Notes: a model not told the origin generated them from the letters alone. A stretch of DNA of 64,000 bases from Vreelandella malpeensis (GCF_020622355.1 NZ_WHVL01000002.1:1-64000); one strand, 5' to 3'; positions 1 through 9,678 are shown, numbered from the stretch's first letter. Translations and numbers: made by a program.

Positions 1-370
<370 letters not shown>

Positions 371-542
371 AGATCGATGTGATCCTTACATGTCATCCGA
401 AGACAACAAAAGCGGATCAAACTTGGCTCAAGGTTCAAACGAAGTCACTGTGATACTCCAAAGAGTATCGTGTTCGCTTGCCTTGATATTTGGTGACTTG
501 TCACCCTCATCGGCAAACGCCCACATGAATTACCTGATCATA

Positions 543-554
543 TTTTTAAAGAGC
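543..554 (-). promoter_or_regulatory. rrn leader boxA-like antitermination element
   Basis: On the minus strand the leader reads GCTCTTTAAAAAT, followed by the ATTCATGTGGGCG context usual upstream of proteobacterial 16S genes. This fits boxA, the NusB/NusE recognition element of rRNA antitermination. A short hairpin (GGTGAC/GTCACC, about 492-505) lies between it and the 16S gene. The assignment rests on motif and position only. Confidence 0.75.
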
Positions 555-616
555 GATTCGCTGAAGCTCGACATTGACTCGATGACCGGAGCCGCTTGCC
601 TCAGCGAGGAAGGCGT

Positions 617-644
617 ATTCTACGCATTCCCCGGTGTTTGTCAA
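617..644 (-). promoter_or_regulatory. rrn promoter P2 (proximal)
   Basis: The minus strand has a consensus -35 TTGACA (639-644), a 16-nt spacer and -10 TAGAAT (617-622), followed by a GC-rich discriminator. Near-consensus boxes with a 16-nt spacer and GC-rich start region are typical of growth-rate-controlled rRNA promoters. Transcription would start near 610, about 240 nt before the mature 16S end. Confidence 0.85.
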
Positions 645-760
645 CCGCTGATTTTCGCGGTGGAAGTTAGCCTGGAACTTCTCGCTAACTTCCTGGCAAA
701 CCGAAGGTTTTCACCTTCTTCACCGCTGGCGACGCTGGGCGTCCCCGGCAGCGGATGCGT

Positions 761-789
761 ACTTTACGGATTCGCTGCCGGGAGTGCAA
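761..789 (-). promoter_or_regulatory. rrn promoter P1 (distal)
   Basis: On the minus strand, -35 TTGCAC (784-789), a 17-nt spacer and -10 TAAAGT (761-766). An inverted repeat CGGCAGCG/CGCTGCCG (746-753 and 773-780) flanks the -10 box symmetrically, so it could bind a regulator or form a cruciform. Tandem promoters are usual for rrn operons; this one is weaker than the proximal one. Confidence 0.65.
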
Positions 790-852
790 GGGGTTTTTGG
801 AAAAACTTCGCCGAACGGCCGACGCCTTTCTCATGGGGTGTTTGGGTGCTAC

Positions 853-885
853 AAAAGCGCCGAAAGGTCCATGCCCTTTCGGCGC
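853..885 (-). terminator. Rho-independent terminator of the acyl-CoA dehydrogenase gene
   Basis: A perfect 11-bp stem GCGCCGAAAGG/CCTTTCGGCGC (857-867 and 875-885) with a 7-nt loop is followed on the minus strand by TTTT. It lies 29 nt past the stop of the minus-strand acyl-CoA dehydrogenase and insulates it from the rRNA promoters downstream. Confidence 0.85.
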
Positions 886-914
886 CAAAACGATCAAACA
901 GTGCAGGGCTTTAA

Positions 915-2723
915 TCAGATCTCGAAGCCGAGCCCGAAGTCATCACTCGAGATCGCCATGAGCGGTGCAGCGCCCGCCTGGATCATCCGGGCATGCGCTC
1001 GCGTGCGCGGCAGAATGCGCTGGTAGTAGAAACGCGCGGTATCGATCTTGGCTTTATAGAAAGCCTGATCGTCACCCTCGAGCCCTGCGCTTGCACTCTT
1101 CACCGCCCGAGCGAACAGGTAGGCCAGTGCCACGTAGCCTGAATACATCAGATAATCGACGCTTGCCGCCCCCACCTCTTCGCGATCCTGTATCGCTTTC
1201 ATGCCGATGCCCATGGTGAGCTCGCCCCACTCGGCGTTGAGTTTGGCCAATGGTTCGATGAACTCCCCGAGCACCGGATGATCGGCCTCGGTCTTGCAGA
1301 ACTTGTGGATTTCCTTGGTGAAGACCTTTAGCGACTCGCCCTGGCTCATCAGCACCTTGCGCCCTAGCAGGTCGAGCGCCTGGATACCGGTGGTGCCTTC
1401 ATAAAGCCGGGTGATGCGCGCGTCGCGCACCAGCTGCTCCATGCCCCACTCCTTGATGTAGCCGTGCCCCCCGAAGATCTGCACGCCTTCGTTGGTGCTC
1501 TCGAAGCCGACCTCGGTCAAAAACGCCTTGACGATCGGGGTCAGAAGTCCGAGCAGAGCATCGGCGCGCTCGCGCTCCTCCCCCTCGGCGCCGTGCTCCA
1601 CCCGGTCCAGCAGCTGCGCCGCGTAGAGCACCAGCATCCGCCCGCCTTCGGCAAAGGCTTTCTGGGTGAGTAGCATGCGGCGCACGTCCGGATGGTGAAT
1701 GATCGGGTCGGCGGGTTTCTCCGGGGCTTTCTTGCCGGAGAGCGCGCGCATCTGCAGTCGGTCGCGGGCGTAGGCGAGCGAGTTCTGGAAGCTCGCCTCG
1801 ACCAGCCCGAGCCCCTGGATGCCTACCCCCAGGCGCGCCGCGTTCATCATGGTGAACATGCATGCCAACCCCTTGTGGGGCGGGCCGACCAGATAACCGA
1901 TAGCATCGTCGAAGTTCATCACACAGGTGGCGTTGCCGTGAATGCCCATCTTGTGTTCGAGCGAGCCGCAGACCACGCCGTTGCGTTCGCCGGGATTGCC
2001 GGCGCCATCCGGCAGGAACTTCGGCACCACGAACAGCGAGATGCCCTTCGAGCCTTCCGGCGCATCCGGTAGCTTCGCCAGCACCAGGTGAACGATGTTC
2101 TCGGCAAGGTCGTGCTCGCCGGCGGAGATGAATATCTTGGTGCCGGTGATCCGGTAGGCATCGCCCTCGACGGGCACGGCGCGCGTCTTGATCAGGCCCA
2201 GATCCGTGCCGCAGTGCGGTTCGGTCAGGCACATGGTGCCGGTCCAGGTACCTTCCACCAGCTTGGTGAGATAGGTGGCCTGCTGCGCGTCGCTGCCGTG
2301 GTGGCGCAACGCATCGGCGGCGCCATGGGAGAGCCCCGGATACATGCCCCAGGCCAGGTTGCTGGCACAGATCATCTCCGACAGCGCCATGGCCAGAGAC
2401 GCCGGCAATCCCTGCCCACCGTGCTCGGGGTCGGCGGCCAGACCCGGCCAGCCGCCCTTGACGTACTGACGGTAAGCCTCACGAAAGCCGTCCGGCGCTT
2501 TCACATCGCCGTTGTCGAGTCGCCTGCAGCCCTGCTCGTCGCCGCTCTGGTTGAGGGGCAGAAGCACTTCGCGCGCAAAGCGCCCGCCCTCCTCGAGAAT
2601 CGCGCTCACCACGTCGGGCGAGGCGTCCTCACCCTTGCCGAGCACAGCGTAGTGAGCGGGGTAGTCGAGAAGTTCGTCCATGACGAAACGCAGGTCACGT
2701 AGCGGGGCTTGATAACGGGGCAT
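915..2723 (-). CDS. Acyl-CoA dehydrogenase (large, about 600-aa subfamily)
   Basis: A 602-aa FAD-dependent acyl-CoA dehydrogenase, expected to introduce the alpha,beta double bond in an acyl-CoA thioester and pass electrons to ETF. The N-terminal, middle and C-terminal acyl-CoA dehydrogenase domains are followed by an additional C-terminal domain (about residues 470-600), typical of the 600-aa subfamily that includes DmdC-type enzymes. Family motifs include MCLTEPHCGTDLG near 190 and QIFGGHGYIKEWGMEQL near 415. The ATG is preceded by GGAG at 8 nt. It has its own terminator, and a palindrome of the PsrA type lies in the upstream region (2774-2793), suggesting fatty-acid-responsive control. The chain-length preference cannot be read from the sequence; annotation as a DmdC paralogue would be unsafe. 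Confidence 0.93.
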   Translation of the reverse strand: MPRYQAPLRDLRFVMDELLDYPAHYAVLGKGEDASPDVVSAILEEGGRFAREVLLPLNQSGDEQGCRRLDNGDVKAPDGFREAYRQYVKGGWPGLAADPEHGGQGLPASLAMALSEMICASNLAWGMYPGLSHGAADALRHHGSDAQQATYLTKLVEGTWTGTMCLTEPHCGTDLGLIKTRAVPVEGDAYRITGTKIFISAGEHDLAENIVHLVLAKLPDAPEGSKGISLFVVPKFLPDGAGNPGERNGVVCGSLEHKMGIHGNATCVMNFDDAIGYLVGPPHKGLACMFTMMNAARLGVGIQGLGLVEASFQNSLAYARDRLQMRALSGKKAPEKPADPIIHHPDVRRMLLTQKAFAEGGRMLVLYAAQLLDRVEHGAEGEERERADALLGLLTPIVKAFLTEVGFESTNEGVQIFGGHGYIKEWGMEQLVRDARITRLYEGTTGIQALDLLGRKVLMSQGESLKVFTKEIHKFCKTEADHPVLGEFIEPLAKLNAEWGELTMGIGMKAIQDREEVGAASVDYLMYSGYVALAYLFARAVKSASAGLEGDDQAFYKAKIDTARFYYQRILPRTRAHARMIQAGAAPLMAISSDDFGLGFEI

Positions 2724-2773
2724 GGGTATTCTCCAAAAGGGTGTTGAGAGTCACGGTCAACGCATCGACCCGC

Positions 2774-2793
2774 TTTCAAACAATCGTTTGAAA
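2774..2793. promoter_or_regulatory. Candidate PsrA/FadR-type (TetR family) operator
   Basis: A perfect inverted repeat TTTCAAAC-AATC-GTTTGAAA lies 51-70 nt upstream of the acyl-CoA dehydrogenase start. The core CAAAC-N4-GTTTG matches the PsrA recognition pattern known from pseudomonads (C/G AAAC N2-4 GTTT G/C), a TetR-family sensor of long-chain fatty acids. The symmetry is directly visible; the regulator identity is inferred. Confidence 0.65.
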
Positions 2794-2894
2794 TTAGCGC
2801 GCACCGGTCTTTGCGTCAAGCCAATGACCCAAGGTACGCCGCCATTCAATTGCTCTCTTTAGTCGAATACGCCGCGATCCCGTTCGCCCGCGCA

Positions 2895-2923
2895 TAAAAA
2901 ACTCGCCGCGAAAAGCGACGAGT
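2895..2923 (-). terminator. Rho-independent terminator of the SDR gene
   Basis: On the minus strand ACTCGTCGC-TTTTC-GCGGCGAGT (one G-T wobble) is followed by a run of T residues. It lies about 20 nt after the stop of the SDR dehydrogenase and ends the TetR/ligase/SDR transcription unit. Confidence 0.8.
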
Positions 2924-2940
2924 CTTGAAGGATGACGCCC

Positions 2941-3708
2941 TTACTGCATGCGAATGCCACCATCCAGGCGGATCACCTCGCCATTGAGCATCGGGTTGGT
3001 GATGATCTGCTCGGCGAGAAGCGCAAACTCCTCGGCGCGCCCCAGCCGCTTAGGAAAAGGCACCCCGGCGACCAGCGCATCATGGGCATCGCGCGGGATC
3101 TCGCTCATCATCGGCGTCTCGAACACCCCCGGGGCGATGGCCATGACGCGGATGGCATGGCGCGAAAGCTCCCGGGCGGCGGGCAGGCTCATGCCTACCA
3201 CGCCCGCCTTGGAGGCGCTGTACGCGCACTGCCCCACTTGGCCATCGAAGGCGGCGATCGACGCGGTATTGACGATCACCCCGCGCTCGCCGCTGGAACA
3301 CGGCGCGTTTTTGGCCATGGCGGCAGCGGCCAGACGCATCACGTTGAAGGTCCCCACCAGGTTGATCTGGATCGTTCGAGCGTAGGCATCTAGATCTGCC
3401 GGGTGTCCTTCGCGGTCGACCAGCTTGGCCACGCTCACCACGCCCGCGCAGTGGACCACGCCGGCAAGCCCGTGCTCGCCACCCAGCGTGACGGCGGCCT
3501 CGACCGCCTGGGCCATCTGTTCGCCCGAGGTCACATCGCCCTTCACGGCCCGGGCGCGCTCGCCAAGCGCCTCGGCTTGATCGAAGACGCCGTCGCTCAG
3601 GTCACACAGCACTACCTTGCCGCCCAGGTCGATCAAACGCCCAGCAGTCGCGGCGCCCAGGCCCGAAGCGGCGCCGGTGATCAGAAAGCATCGATTGTGT
3701 ATATCCAC
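2941..3708 (-). CDS. SDR family 3-hydroxyacyl-CoA dehydrogenase-like protein
   Basis: A 255-aa short-chain dehydrogenase. The N-terminal Rossmann motif [11 protein letters not shown] (TGxxxGxG) and the catalytic Tyr-x-x-x-Lys (YSASKAG) with an upstream Ser in NTASIAA are visible. The C-terminal pattern ([34 protein letters not shown]) is typical of the HSD17B10/type 2 3-hydroxyacyl-CoA dehydrogenase branch, which oxidises 3-hydroxyacyl-CoAs including branched ones with NAD. The start is a GTG at 3708 preceded by AAGGA; a longer in-frame version would run into the upstream ligase and has no family similarity. It lies 25 nt downstream of the acyl-CoA ligase, probably in one operon with it and the TetR gene. 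The substrate is not certain. Confidence 0.9.
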   Translation of the reverse strand: MDIHNRCFLITGAASGLGAATAGRLIDLGGKVVLCDLSDGVFDQAEALGERARAVKGDVTSGEQMAQAVEAAVTLGGEHGLAGVVHCAGVVSVAKLVDREGHPADLDAYARTIQINLVGTFNVMRLAAAAMAKNAPCSSGERGVIVNTASIAAFDGQVGQCAYSASKAGVVGMSLPAARELSRHAIRVMAIAPGVFETPMMSEIPRDAHDALVAGVPFPKRLGRAEEFALLAEQIITNPMLNGEVIRLDGGIRMQ

Positions 3709-3733
3709 CCTTGAATCCTTTATAGGCCATGTA

Positions 3734-5386
3734 TCAGGAAGTCGTTGGCGCGTTCGCTTGAGCGCGCAGCTTGAAGCGCTGAATATTGCCGCTGGGGGTC
3801 TTCGGCAACTCGTCGACGAACTCGACCTCCCGAGGGAAGGCATGGGTCGAGAGGCGCTCGCGCACCCGCGTGCGGATCTCGTCGGCCAGCGCCTCGCTGG
3901 GTTCGAATCCTGCCCGCAGCACGACGAAGGACTTGATGATCTCGCCGCGAATCTCGTCGAGCTTGCCCACCGCCGCCGACTCCGCCACCGCCGGATGGGT
4001 CATCACGCTGTTCTCGACGTCCGTGGGCCCCACCCGGTAGCCCGCGGTGGTGATGATGTCGTCGTCGCGGCCGGCGAACTGGAAAGTGCCATCCTCGTTT
4101 TGTACCACCACGTCGCCGGTCAGGTAGTAGCCCTTCACGAACGGATCCTTCTCCTGCCAGGTGTAGCCCTGGAAGAAATGGACCGGCGAACGGTCGATGT
4201 CCACCGCCAGCACGCCGGGCTGGCCCGGCGGCAGCTCGTTGTACTCGGCATCGAGGATCGCCAACCGGTAACCGGGCAGCGGCACGCCCATGCCGCCGAC
4301 GTGCTTGGGATGCTCGAGGCGATGATGGTTGTTGCAGGTCATGCCGGTTTCGGTCTGGCCGTAGTGGTCCATCACCGGGCAGCCCAGGGACGCCTCCACC
4401 CAGCTGACCACCTCGGTATTGAGCGGCTCGCCCGCCGAGCTCGCCGCGCGAAGCGCGAGCGTTCGATGAGCATCGTCGAACAGGGCGGAGGCCTTCATCA
4501 GTCGATACGCCGTCGGCGCGGCGGCGAAGGTGGTGATGCCGTGACGTCGCATGAAGGCAAGCGCCCCCTCGGCACTGAAGCCTGCCTCGCAGAAATGCGT
4601 GGTGGCACCGAGCAGCAAGGGTCCGACGATGGCGTAGTAGAGCCCGTAGGCCCAGCCCGGGTCCGCCATGTTCCAGAAACGGTCTTCGCGCTTGAGATCG
4701 ACGGCAAGCTCCATGTAGAGCGCAAAGGCCATCATCGCCTTGAGCGGTACCGCCACCCCCTTGGGCTTGCCCACGGTACCGGAGGTGAACATCTGCAGAA
4801 ACGGTGCCTCCGGCGAGAGCCTGGGCGGGGTCTGATCGAGGGCCGAGTGATCGAGCGCGGCCTGCCAGTCGAGATCCGTCCCGCGCCGGGCGCTTGCCTC
4901 GCCGATGGCCAGCACCGGCGGGCACGGCTCTAGACCGTCGAACTTGTGGCGATTGGCAGCGTCGGTGATCACCAGTCGGGTATCGGCACGCGCCAGGCGG
5001 TACGCCACGGCATCCGGCCCGAAGGCGGTGAACAGCGGCTGGTACACCGCCCCGATGCGCCAGGTGGCCAGCACCGCGACCAGCAGCGCGCTCGAGCGCG
5101 GCAACATGCAGGCGATGCGATCGCCCTCCCCCAGCCCCTGGGCGATCATCCAGCCGGCAAGGCTTGCGCTCATGGCATCGAGCTCGGCGTAAGTGAAAGC
5201 ATGCACCTCGCCCTGGGTATCCTCGTGAATCAACGCACACGCATCACCGCGGCCCTCGCGCACATGGCGCGCGCAGCAGGCATCGAAGGCATTGAGCTTG
5301 CCATCCTGGTGGTCATCGAGAGCGGCGATCAAGGCATCCGCCGAGAAGCCGTCGAGATACTCGGCATAGGAGAGGGAAACGGTCAT
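3734..5386 (-). CDS. AMP-dependent acyl-CoA synthetase/ligase
   Basis: A 550-aa member of the adenylate-forming family that activates a carboxylic acid to its CoA thioester through an acyl-AMP. The phosphate-binding loop MFTSGTVGKPKGVA is near residue 205, DHYGQTETG near 340, the hinge YYLTGDVVVQNEDG near 420, and the catalytic Lys region LPKTPSGNIQRFKLR near the end. The C-terminal domain is complete. It is most like the acetyl/medium-chain acyl-CoA synthetase branch rather than FadD. It is preceded by a TetR gene and followed by an SDR dehydrogenase, with a thiolase divergent; the cluster therefore resembles a catabolic module for a short or medium, possibly branched acid. The substrate is inferred from context only. 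Confidence 0.9.
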   Translation of the reverse strand: MTVSLSYAEYLDGFSADALIAALDDHQDGKLNAFDACCARHVREGRGDACALIHEDTQGEVHAFTYAELDAMSASLAGWMIAQGLGEGDRIACMLPRSSALLVAVLATWRIGAVYQPLFTAFGPDAVAYRLARADTRLVITDAANRHKFDGLEPCPPVLAIGEASARRGTDLDWQAALDHSALDQTPPRLSPEAPFLQMFTSGTVGKPKGVAVPLKAMMAFALYMELAVDLKREDRFWNMADPGWAYGLYYAIVGPLLLGATTHFCEAGFSAEGALAFMRRHGITTFAAAPTAYRLMKASALFDDAHRTLALRAASSAGEPLNTEVVSWVEASLGCPVMDHYGQTETGMTCNNHHRLEHPKHVGGMGVPLPGYRLAILDAEYNELPPGQPGVLAVDIDRSPVHFFQGYTWQEKDPFVKGYYLTGDVVVQNEDGTFQFAGRDDDIITTAGYRVGPTDVENSVMTHPAVAESAAVGKLDEIRGEIIKSFVVLRAGFEPSEALADEIRTRVRERLSTHAFPREVEFVDELPKTPSGNIQRFKLRAQANAPTTS

Positions 5387-5431
5387 GGCGACTCTCTTTT
5401 ATTGTTGGTAGACGCAAGACGAGGCGCATGT

Positions 5432-5447
5432 CCGTTTACGTCAACGG
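5432..5447. promoter_or_regulatory. Candidate TetR-family operator
   Basis: The sequence CCGTTTACGTCAACGG is a near-perfect palindrome (CCGTT-N-ACGT-N-AACGG), about 46 nt upstream of the acyl-CoA ligase start and downstream of the TetR gene. It is a plausible operator for the adjacent TetR-type protein. No second copy is seen in the 6120-6274 region upstream of TetR and the thiolase. Confidence 0.45.
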
Positions 5448-5546
5448 AAACCCGCCATGTCACCAACGCTAAAGAGATTGACCATCCGGCGCAAGCGGGC
5501 AGCGCAGTAAACGACTTAGACGATGGTCGGGTACCGACGCGCCGCC

Positions 5547-6119
5547 TCAGCCCCGCCTGATCATCGCGACCAGCTCGTCGGCGAGTTCGTCCGTGGTGCG
5601 AGCGCCTTGCGGGTCGTACCAGCGAACCGTCCAGTTGAGCGCGCCGAGCACGAAGCGCACGACCAGAAAGCGATCGCCGCGCAGAAGCCCCGCCGCCAGG
5701 GCATCGTCGACCACCTGGATCCACAGCGTTTCGTAGGCGTCGCGCAGGTGACGCAGGTGGGTGCTGGCCGCGCTGTCGAGCCGCCGCCACTCGAAAAGCG
5801 CCACCACGTGGGCGTTGCGATCGGCGAACAGGGTTTCAAGGTGCGCGCGGGCCATGGCCGTCAGTCGTGCCTGTGGCGTGGCCTCGCAACGGTCAAGCGC
5901 GGCACGGGCCACCGTCAGTGCATTCTGGGTGCCCTCCTCGATCACTGCGGCGAGGATCTCCTGCTTGTCCTTGAAGTGATGAAACAGGCTTCCCGGCTTG
6001 ATGCCCATCTCCTTGGCCAGCATGCGTACCGTGGTGCGATCGTACCCCTGCTGGACGAAGAGCGACGCCGCCAGCCGCGTCAGTTCCTTGCGACGCGCAG
6101 AGCCATTCATTACATTCAT
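5547..6119 (-). CDS. TetR/AcrR family transcriptional regulator
   Basis: A 190-aa regulator. The N-terminal helix-turn-helix is clear at about residues 10-55 (RRKELTRLAASLFVQQGYDR, then TVRMLAKEMGIKPGSLFHHF and KDKQEILAAV). The C-terminal all-alpha domain is a ligand-binding and dimerisation domain of the TetR_C type often found with fatty-acyl or short-chain acid metabolism genes. It is transcribed towards the acyl-CoA ligase and SDR genes and divergently from the thiolase, so it likely controls this catabolic cluster, with an acyl-CoA as a plausible effector. The ligand is unknown. The Shine-Dalgarno is weak, and an in-frame ATG three codons later is possible. Confidence 0.88.
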   Translation of the reverse strand: MNVMNGSARRKELTRLAASLFVQQGYDRTTVRMLAKEMGIKPGSLFHHFKDKQEILAAVIEEGTQNALTVARAALDRCEATPQARLTAMARAHLETLFADRNAHVVALFEWRRLDSAASTHLRHLRDAYETLWIQVVDDALAAGLLRGDRFLVVRFVLGALNWTVRWYDPQGARTTDELADELVAMIRRG

Positions 6120-6274
6120 GGTAGTCCCAGTAGCGCTTGCCTGATCAGCGTCGAGCAGACCACACCCCCGCCCGACGGGTCAACGAGGCACTCGTCACGC
6201 GCATCGACCAGGCCCTGCCCAATCGATGCTGCACGCCCGAAGTCACAAGCACAATAAAGCGACAGGAGTTTTTC

Positions 6275-7462
6275 ATGAGCCACGCCACCGATGTTGTCTT
6301 TCTCTCCGCCACCCGCACCCCCATGGGCGCGATGATGGGGAGTCTTTCGAGCCTGAGCGCCCCGCAGCTGGCCGCCGTGGCCATTCGCGCCGCCATCGAG
6401 CGCGCCGGCATCGCCCCGGAGGCCATCGAGGAAGGCATACTGGGCTGCGTACTGCCCGGCGGCATCAAGCAGGGCCCCGCCCGCCAGGCCATGCGTCAGG
6501 CGGGCATTCCCGATGCCATCGGCGCCACCACCATCAACAAGCTCTGCGGGTCCGGCATGAAGGCGGCCATGCTATGTCATGATCTGATCAAGGTCGGCAC
6601 CAACGAGGTCATGCTCGCCGGCGGCATGGAGTCGATGTCCAACGCCCCGCACATTCTGACCAAGGCGCGCGGCGGCTACCGCCTGGGCCACGGCGAGCTC
6701 AAGGACCACATGTTTTACGATGGCCTGGAGGATGCGGAAACCGGCAAGCTGATGGGCGTGTTCGCCCAGGAGATCGCCACCGAACGCGGCTACACTCGTG
6801 AGCGCCTCGACGACTTCGCCATCGCCTCCCTCGAGCGGGCGATGAAAGCGAGTGAGAACGGCTCGCTCGACGCCGAGATGGCGCCGGTCACGGTGACGAC
6901 CCGCCAAGGCGAAAGCGTCATCGACCAGGATGAGCAGCCCTTCCAGGCAAGGCTCGACAAGATCCGCACCCTGCGCCCGGCCTTCGCCAAGGACGGCACC
7001 ATCACCGCGGCGAACGCCAGCTCCATTTCCGACGGCGCCTCGGCGCTGATCATCGCCAGCCGCAACGCCGCCGAACGCCTGGGCGCGGCGCCGCTCGCGC
7101 GCATGCTCGGCCACGCCACCCACTCGCGCCACCCGAGTGAATTCACCATCGCCCCAGTGGGCGCCATCCAGGCGCTGCTGGAAAAGGTTGGCTGGAACGT
7201 CGAGGACGTGGATCTTTTCGAGATCAACGAAGCCTTCGCCGTGGTCACGTTGATGGCCATCGACGACCTGGGCCTCGATCACACCAGGGTCAACGTCTTC
7301 GGCGGCGCCTGCGCCCAGGGCCACCCGGTGGGCTCGACGGGCTCGCGTATCATCGCAACGCTCATCCACGCCTTGAGAGCCACCGGCGGCAAGCGAGGCG
7401 TGGCGAGCCTGTGCATCGGCGGCGGCGAGGCCACGGCGGTGGCGGTCGAGCTGGTCGACTAG
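6275..7462 (+). CDS. Acetyl-CoA C-acyltransferase (thiolase)
   Basis: A 395-aa thiolase, the usual length. It has the active-site Cys91 ([10 protein letters not shown]), the NEAFA loop near residue 320, His350 ([11 protein letters not shown]) and Cys380 (CIGGGEA). It catalyses thiolytic cleavage of 3-ketoacyl-CoA or the reverse condensation of acetyl-CoA; beta-oxidation and biosynthetic roles cannot be told apart from sequence alone. The ATG at 6275 follows an AGGAG at about 8 nt; a longer in-frame start upstream has no family similarity. It is divergent from the TetR gene and converges on pstB, sharing 4 bp (7459-7462) with its stop. The neighbouring ligase and SDR genes suggest it completes a beta-oxidation-like route. 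Confidence 0.95.
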   Translation: MSHATDVVFLSATRTPMGAMMGSLSSLSAPQLAAVAIRAAIERAGIAPEAIEEGILGCVLPGGIKQGPARQAMRQAGIPDAIGATTINKLCGSGMKAAMLCHDLIKVGTNEVMLAGGMESMSNAPHILTKARGGYRLGHGELKDHMFYDGLEDAETGKLMGVFAQEIATERGYTRERLDDFAIASLERAMKASENGSLDAEMAPVTVTTRQGESVIDQDEQPFQARLDKIRTLRPAFAKDGTITAANASSISDGASALIIASRNAAERLGAAPLARMLGHATHSRHPSEFTIAPVGAIQALLEKVGWNVEDVDLFEINEAFAVVTLMAIDDLGLDHTRVNVFGGACAQGHPVGSTGSRIIATLIHALRATGGKRGVASLCIGGGEATAVAVELVD

Positions 7463-8313
7463 CCGAAGCGGCCGGTGATGTAGTCGTGGGTGCGCTGGTC
7501 CTGCGGGTTGGTGAAGATGTTGTCGGTGGAGTCGACCTCGACCAGATCCCCCATGTGGAAGAACGCGGTGCGATCGGCCACGCGCGCGGCCTGCTGCATG
7601 TTGTGGGTCACCATCACGATGGTATAGCTCTCGCTGAGCTCGTCGATCAGCTGCTCCACCTTGGCCGTGGCGATGGGGTCGAGCGCCGAGCAGGGTTCGT
7701 CCATCAGGATCACGTCCGGGCTCACCGCCACGGTGCGCGCGATGCACAGGCGCTGCTGCTGGCCGCCGGAAAGCCCGGTGCCGGGCTTGTCGAGGCGATC
7801 CTTGACCTCCTCCCACAGCCCCGCGCGGCGCAGGCTGCTCTCGACGATGTCATCGAGCTCCGCCTTGCGCTTGGCAAGGCCATGCAGGCGCGGCCCGTAG
7901 GCAATGTTCTCGTAGATCGACTTGGGGAACGGGTTGGGCTTCTGGAACACGATGCCCACCTGGGCGCGCAGCAGCACCACGTCCCGCTCCGGCGCGTAGA
8001 TGTCCTTGCCATCCAGGGTGATCCTGCCCTCGACCCGGCAGATGTCGATGGTATCGTTCATGCGGTTCAAGCAGCGCAAGAACGTCGACTTGCCGCAGCC
8101 CGAGGGGCCGATGAAGGCCAGTACCTCGTTCTCGAAGATATCCAGGTCGATGCTCTTGATCGCCTGGGTGTCGCCGTAGAAGACGTCGACGCTTTCGGCC
8201 TTGAGCTTGACCTTGTCCTTGGCCCGGCTGATGCGGCTTTCGCCGTTGCCGAGGCTCACGCTGGGCGTGGCCGCCGAAGGGGCTTGGCTTGGGGAGTGTG
8301 TAGAAGTATCCAC
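7459..8313 (-). CDS. pstB: Phosphate ABC transporter ATP-binding protein PstB
   Basis: A 284-aa ATPase of the high-affinity phosphate importer. It has Walker [10 protein letters not shown] (about 70), the Q-loop region [15 protein letters not shown], the signature LSGGQQQRL (about 185), Walker [14 protein letters not shown] and the switch His in VMVTHNMQQ. The first roughly 35 residues are an extension rich in Ser/Pro/Gly compared with E. coli PstB. The GTG start comes directly after the pstA TAA, with GAGGTGG as ribosome-binding site, so translation is likely coupled. It is the last gene of pstSCAB here; phoU does not follow. Confidence 0.97.
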   Translation of the reverse strand: MDTSTHSPSQAPSAATPSVSLGNGESRISRAKDKVKLKAESVDVFYGDTQAIKSIDLDIFENEVLAFIGPSGCGKSTFLRCLNRMNDTIDICRVEGRITLDGKDIYAPERDVVLLRAQVGIVFQKPNPFPKSIYENIAYGPRLHGLAKRKAELDDIVESSLRRAGLWEEVKDRLDKPGTGLSGGQQQRLCIARTVAVSPDVILMDEPCSALDPIATAKVEQLIDELSESYTIVMVTHNMQQAARVADRTAFFHMGDLVEVDSTDNIFTNPQDQRTHDYITGRFG

Positions 8314-9678
8314 TTACCACCTCGTCTCGAATTTTTTGCGCAGCCAGATGGCCAGCGCGTTAAGGCTCAGCATGAGCCCCAGCAGCACGATGATCGCTGC
8401 CGAGGTGCGCGCCTCGAAGAAGTTGCGAAGCTCGTTGCCCTGCCACAGGTAGATCTGCACTGGCAGCGCCGTGGACTGCTCGAGCGGCGTGCCCGGCACG
8501 TTGGCCACGAACGCGTTCATGCCGATCAACAAAAGCGGCGCGGTCTCGCCCAGCGCCTGGGCCACGCCCAGGATCGAGCCGGTGAGAATGCCCGGCAGCG
8601 CCAGCGGCAGCACGTGATGAAACACTGTCTGCACCCGCGAGGCGCCGATACCGAGGGCGGCCTGGCGAATCGACGGCGGAATCGAGCGCAAGGAAGCGCG
8701 GGTGGCGATGATGATCGTCGGCAGCGTCATCAGGGTCAACACCAGCCCGCCCACCAGCGGCGCCGAGATCGGCAGGCCCAGGTAGCCGATGAAGATCGAC
8801 GCGCCGAGCAGGCCGAACACGATCGACGGTACTGCCGCCAGGTTGTTGATGTTGATCTCGATCAGGTCGGTCAGGCGATTCTTCGGCGCGAACTCCTCGA
8901 GGTAGATGGCGCTGGACACGCCGATCGGCACCGACAGTGCGATCACCACCAGCATCATGAACAACGACCCCATGAAGGCGCCGGCGAGCCCCGCCGAGGC
9001 CAGCGAGCTTCGCGAGTCGGTATTGACGAACAGCGCGGTGCTGAAGGACTGGCGCAGCACGTCCTCGTCCTGCAGCACGTCGATCCAGGCGCGCGACTGG
9101 GGGCTTAGCTGCTGGCGGGCATCGGGCAGGTCGCGGTCGATGTTGCCCTTCACCCAGACGTCGACATCGGCGCCGGCGAGCATCTTGATCGTCACCGTGT
9201 CCCCCAGGAGCGAAGGATCGGCGATGAAGCGGTCGCGCAGCGCATAGCGCTCGCCGGAGGCGACCAGCGCGCGCAGATCACGCAGCTGGCGCGGCTCGAC
9301 CTCCTCGCCCAGCGCACGCTCGAGAGAGGCGTCGATCAGCGACTGCCAGTTCACCAATCCCACCTGGGTCATCCACTGGGTATGGCGCTCGTTGAAGGCG
9401 TACGGGGTCTCGCCGGCTTCACGCACGGGCGCCGGCGGCAGGTCGATCACTTCGGGGTCGAAATGGATCTCGGTATAAAGCGTGGCCTGCCAGAAGGCGG
9501 GAATGCCCTTGGTAAGGATGCTGGCGAACAGGATCGTCACCAGCGTAAGCCCGGCCAGCACGGCGGCAAGCCCCAGGCGGCGAAAACCATTCTCCTTGCG
9601 GTGTCGTCTCGCCAGCGACTTCTCAATCGTGGTCAGGCGGTGCTCGCGGCGCTGCTCAATCGATAGGGTCATGGTCAC
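8314..9678 (-). CDS. pstA: Phosphate ABC transporter permease PstA
   Basis: A 454-aa inner-membrane permease subunit. One N-terminal membrane segment (about residues 35-58) is followed by a large non-membrane insertion to about residue 215. The permease core is at about 220-450, with the coupling-helix region SIRQAALGIGASRVQTVFHHVLP and further hydrophobic segments. E. coli PstA is about 300 aa; long versions with a periplasmic insertion are common in pseudomonads and related bacteria. It abuts pstC and pstB without gaps. The GTG at 9678 begins right after the pstC stop; an ATG two codons in (9672) is equally possible. Confidence 0.96.
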   Translation of the reverse strand: MTMTLSIEQRREHRLTTIEKSLARRHRKENGFRRLGLAAVLAGLTLVTILFASILTKGIPAFWQATLYTEIHFDPEVIDLPPAPVREAGETPYAFNERHTQWMTQVGLVNWQSLIDASLERALGEEVEPRQLRDLRALVASGERYALRDRFIADPSLLGDTVTIKMLAGADVDVWVKGNIDRDLPDARQQLSPQSRAWIDVLQDEDVLRQSFSTALFVNTDSRSSLASAGLAGAFMGSLFMMLVVIALSVPIGVSSAIYLEEFAPKNRLTDLIEININNLAAVPSIVFGLLGASIFIGYLGLPISAPLVGGLVLTLMTLPTIIIATRASLRSIPPSIRQAALGIGASRVQTVFHHVLPLALPGILTGSILGVAQALGETAPLLLIGMNAFVANVPGTPLEQSTALPVQIYLWQGNELRNFFEARTSAAIIVLLGLMLSLNALAIWLRKKFETRW

